This document shows positions 5,542 through 7,161 of a stretch of 7,161 nucleotides of DNA, one piece after another. The DNA is from an uncultured Gammaproteobacteria bacterium (GTDB taxonomy: Bacteria; Pseudomonadota; Gammaproteobacteria; Pseudomonadales; DT-91): assembly GCA_929200485.1 (NCBI GenBank), contig CAKMZU010000101.1:1-7161 (forward strand), read 5' to 3'. Within the stretch, counting starts at the first letter, position 1. Each line of letters starts with the position of its first letter. The position numbers and the translations under genes were made by a program. Below the pieces are notes generated by a model. That model made no database searches. It was not told where the DNA came from and was given only the letters and a program-made list of their open reading frames with translations.

Positions 5542-7161
5542 TACAGTTGATAGTTCATGCTGAGTTCAAACTGGCGGCCCTCACCTAAAATCCATTGATC
5601 GCCATAACTTGATAACACATAGTCGAGCGAATCCGATAAGTTCTTTCCTCTCAAAGTAAAACGGGTGGCATCGTTGTACTGCCAAGCAATTGCCGCATCA
5701 TAGACCTGATAAGCCGGCATTTCTGTGGTGTTGCTTTCATCTGTATAGCGCATACCTACATGTCGTAAGCCACCACTTAATTGCCAATCATCGACAGGTC
5801 GCCAGTTCATCCAAAGATTCGCCGTTTGCTCTGGAATATTGTACGGTCGATTATCACTGTAGTCTGTGAAGTTTTTATAGCGTGCTTCATAAAATGCCGC
5901 ATTAGCAGTGATATCAATACTCTCATGTGGCAGGTAGAACACCTCCCATTCCACACCCTTCGATGCCTGCTCACCGACTTGTCTTTCACTAGCACCGGCT
6001 TGTGCTTTGTCGACCAGATTCGTCTGATTGATATTAAACAACGCCACTGTATATTGAAGCTGATCGTCCAATAGCGATTGTTTTAACCCCAGCTCAACCT
6101 GAGTGCCTTCGGACAATTTTAAGTCGGATCTGGATGTCGATATGATATGACCTAAGGCATCCGAAGCTTCGCTATACTGTAAATAAAGGCTCATAGAATC
6201 TAACGGTTTATAGACTGCGCCCAAACGCCAGCTCGTTGTTTGGAAATCGTTTTTTAGAGTAGAGGCTTCTCTATTGTTGCCATTGTTGAATTGGCGAGCT
6301 TCTTCTTCACGTTCAAAATCCACCCAGTCACTGCGTAGCCCTGCGACAACCAAAAATTGCTGCGATACGTCAAGCAGGTAATCCGCATAGAGCGCATACT
6401 GGTATGTCTCTGTCGATAAATCTTTTTCGGTCGGCCCAGCATCAGACCAGTATACTGATTCATGCAGGTTTTTTTCAGATGAAAAATCGTCATAAGGCTT
6501 ATTATTGATATGGGTGAAATCAATACGATTAACATTGAACCCAAGGTTGGCTTTATGCTTAAGACCCAGGCCTGCAAATTCGAATTGCACATCTGTGTTG
6601 TTGCCCAATTGTTTTTGCTCATGGAGAATCTCAATATAATATTCTCGAAGTACAGTCGCATCGGCTTCATCGATGGTATAAACCTCAGCATTTCGCCAGT
6701 GTCTGTCTGCGGTCAGATAATACCATTGCTGTTTGAATCGCACTTGATCATTGATCTGCCAGTCAATCGCTAAACGCGGCCATAAATCCTGATAACTGAC
6801 AATCGCATCGTTAACGTTAAAGTTTTTTTCACGGTATTTTTTGTTGAATTTACCATTCTTGTGCGGCACACCAAAGTATCGTGGCGCATCCACATCGGCA
6901 TAGTCCACCGACAGGGTAAAACGTAAATTATCTTTTGGTTGGTAAGCAATCGATTGCGCTATCACTTGACGTTTTTCATCGCCCATATCGACAGTACCCC
7001 GGGTTTCATGATGCACTGCATTCAATTGATACGCCCACTCTGAAGATATCTGCCCACCCGATCCCAGTGCGATTCGTCGCAAACTGTTTTCGCCAGCGGT
7101 CAAATCCAATTGTGTTTTACGTTCGATGAATTCCGGTTTTTTCGCGGTGTAATTTACCGTG
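5541..7161 (-). CDS. TonB-dependent siderophore-type outer-membrane receptor (5' part outside window)
   Basis: The frame is open to the right edge, so the signal peptide, TonB box and most of the plug lie outside; 539 residues are visible. The first visible residues, TVNYTAKKPEF, match the end of the plug (family GG-VN--TKKP), so nearly all of what is seen is the 22-strand beta-barrel. Alternating strands recur throughout, for example ALYADYLLDVSQQFLVVAGLR, SMSLYLQYSEA, KGVEWEVFYLP, YQVYDAAIAW and FTLRGKNLSD. The end, SSYGDQWILGEGRQFELSMNYQL, resembles siderophore-type receptors (TIGR01783-like) with a late YG-QW-LGE-R segment, but the last residue is Leu rather than the usual Phe or Trp. It is the first visible gene of the uptake operon, coupled to the ATPase by a one-base overlap. 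A TTG at 7107-7109 is internal, not the start. Ferric siderophore is the likeliest ligand class. Confidence 0.92.
   Translation of the reverse strand, partial: TVNYTAKKPEFIERKTQLDLTAGENSLRRIALGSGGQISSEWAYQLNAVHHETRGTVDMGDEKRQVIAQSIAYQPKDNLRFTLSVDYADVDAPRYFGVPHKNGKFNKKYREKNFNVNDAIVSYQDLWPRLAIDWQINDQVRFKQQWYYLTADRHWRNAEVYTIDEADATVLREYYIEILHEQKQLGNNTDVQFEFAGLGLKHKANLGFNVNRIDFTHINNKPYDDFSSEKNLHESVYWSDAGPTEKDLSTETYQYALYADYLLDVSQQFLVVAGLRSDWVDFEREEEARQFNNGNNREASTLKNDFQTTSWRLGAVYKPLDSMSLYLQYSEASDALGHIISTSRSDLKLSEGTQVELGLKQSLLDDQLQYTVALFNINQTNLVDKAQAGASERQVGEQASKGVEWEVFYLPHESIDITANAAFYEARYKNFTDYSDNRPYNIPEQTANLWMNWRPVDDWQLSGGLRHVGMRYTDESNTTEMPAYQVYDAAIAWQYNDATRFTLRGKNLSDSLDYVLSSYGDQWILGEGRQFELSMNYQL

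Noticed and set aside
5781..6773. Open frames on both strands within the receptor barrel (plus 5781-6074 and 6510-6773, minus 6254-6691)
   Set aside because: They overlap the receptor reading frame, which is continuous to the edge and has clear barrel sequence; the alternatives have no recognisable content.
7107..7109. TTG as a possible start of a short receptor-like protein
   Set aside because: The frame continues to the window edge with TVNYTAKKPEF, which is the conserved end of the plug, so the gene starts outside the window.

Overview
The window looks like a chromosomal segment of a Gram-negative gammaproteobacterium of moderate to low GC. It carries a TonB-dependent outer-membrane receptor, a bacterial lipoprotein with a signal peptidase II box, and exported periplasmic proteins. 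The genus cannot be fixed from this sequence, and no rRNA, tRNA, CRISPR array, transposase or insertion-sequence end is visible.

Right side (about 2772 to the window edge, minus strand): a compact uptake operon in the order TonB-dependent receptor (only the C-terminal 539 residues lie in the window), ABC ATPase, periplasmic binding protein, FecCD/BtuC-type permease. The stop and start codons overlap by 1, 4 and 4 nt, so the four genes are almost certainly one transcript with coupled translation. Together they form a full outer-to-inner-membrane route for a scarce chelated cofactor or metal: receptor across the outer membrane, binding protein in the periplasm, and permease plus ATPase in the inner membrane. 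A siderophore-like ferric chelate is the most likely class. Cobalamin or another metal complex is not excluded, because the promoter and any riboswitch or Fur site lie beyond the right edge.

Left side (1 to 2723): three genes unrelated to the operon, all apparently directed to the cell envelope. The first (plus strand, main reading frame 216-716) is an unrecognised protein. Its probable signal peptide starts at 109 but is in a different frame, separated by a one-base shift at a run of seven T. The second (minus strand, 741-1946) is a lipoprotein whose C-terminal half resembles the ClpP/crotonase-fold periplasmic proteins of the COG3904 type. The third (plus strand, 2193-2723) is a small AT-rich exported protein with a TTG start and a good sigma70-like promoter. 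The second and third genes diverge from an AT-rich 246-bp intergenic region. The first and second converge, as do the third and the permease, with spacers of 24 and 48 bp.

The most noteworthy points are the frame-shifted signal peptide, the atypical active-site surroundings of the ClpP-like lipoprotein, the unassigned substrate of the uptake operon, and a 12-bp tandem repeat inside the binding-protein gene. I see no convincing evidence of a wholly new multi-gene system.
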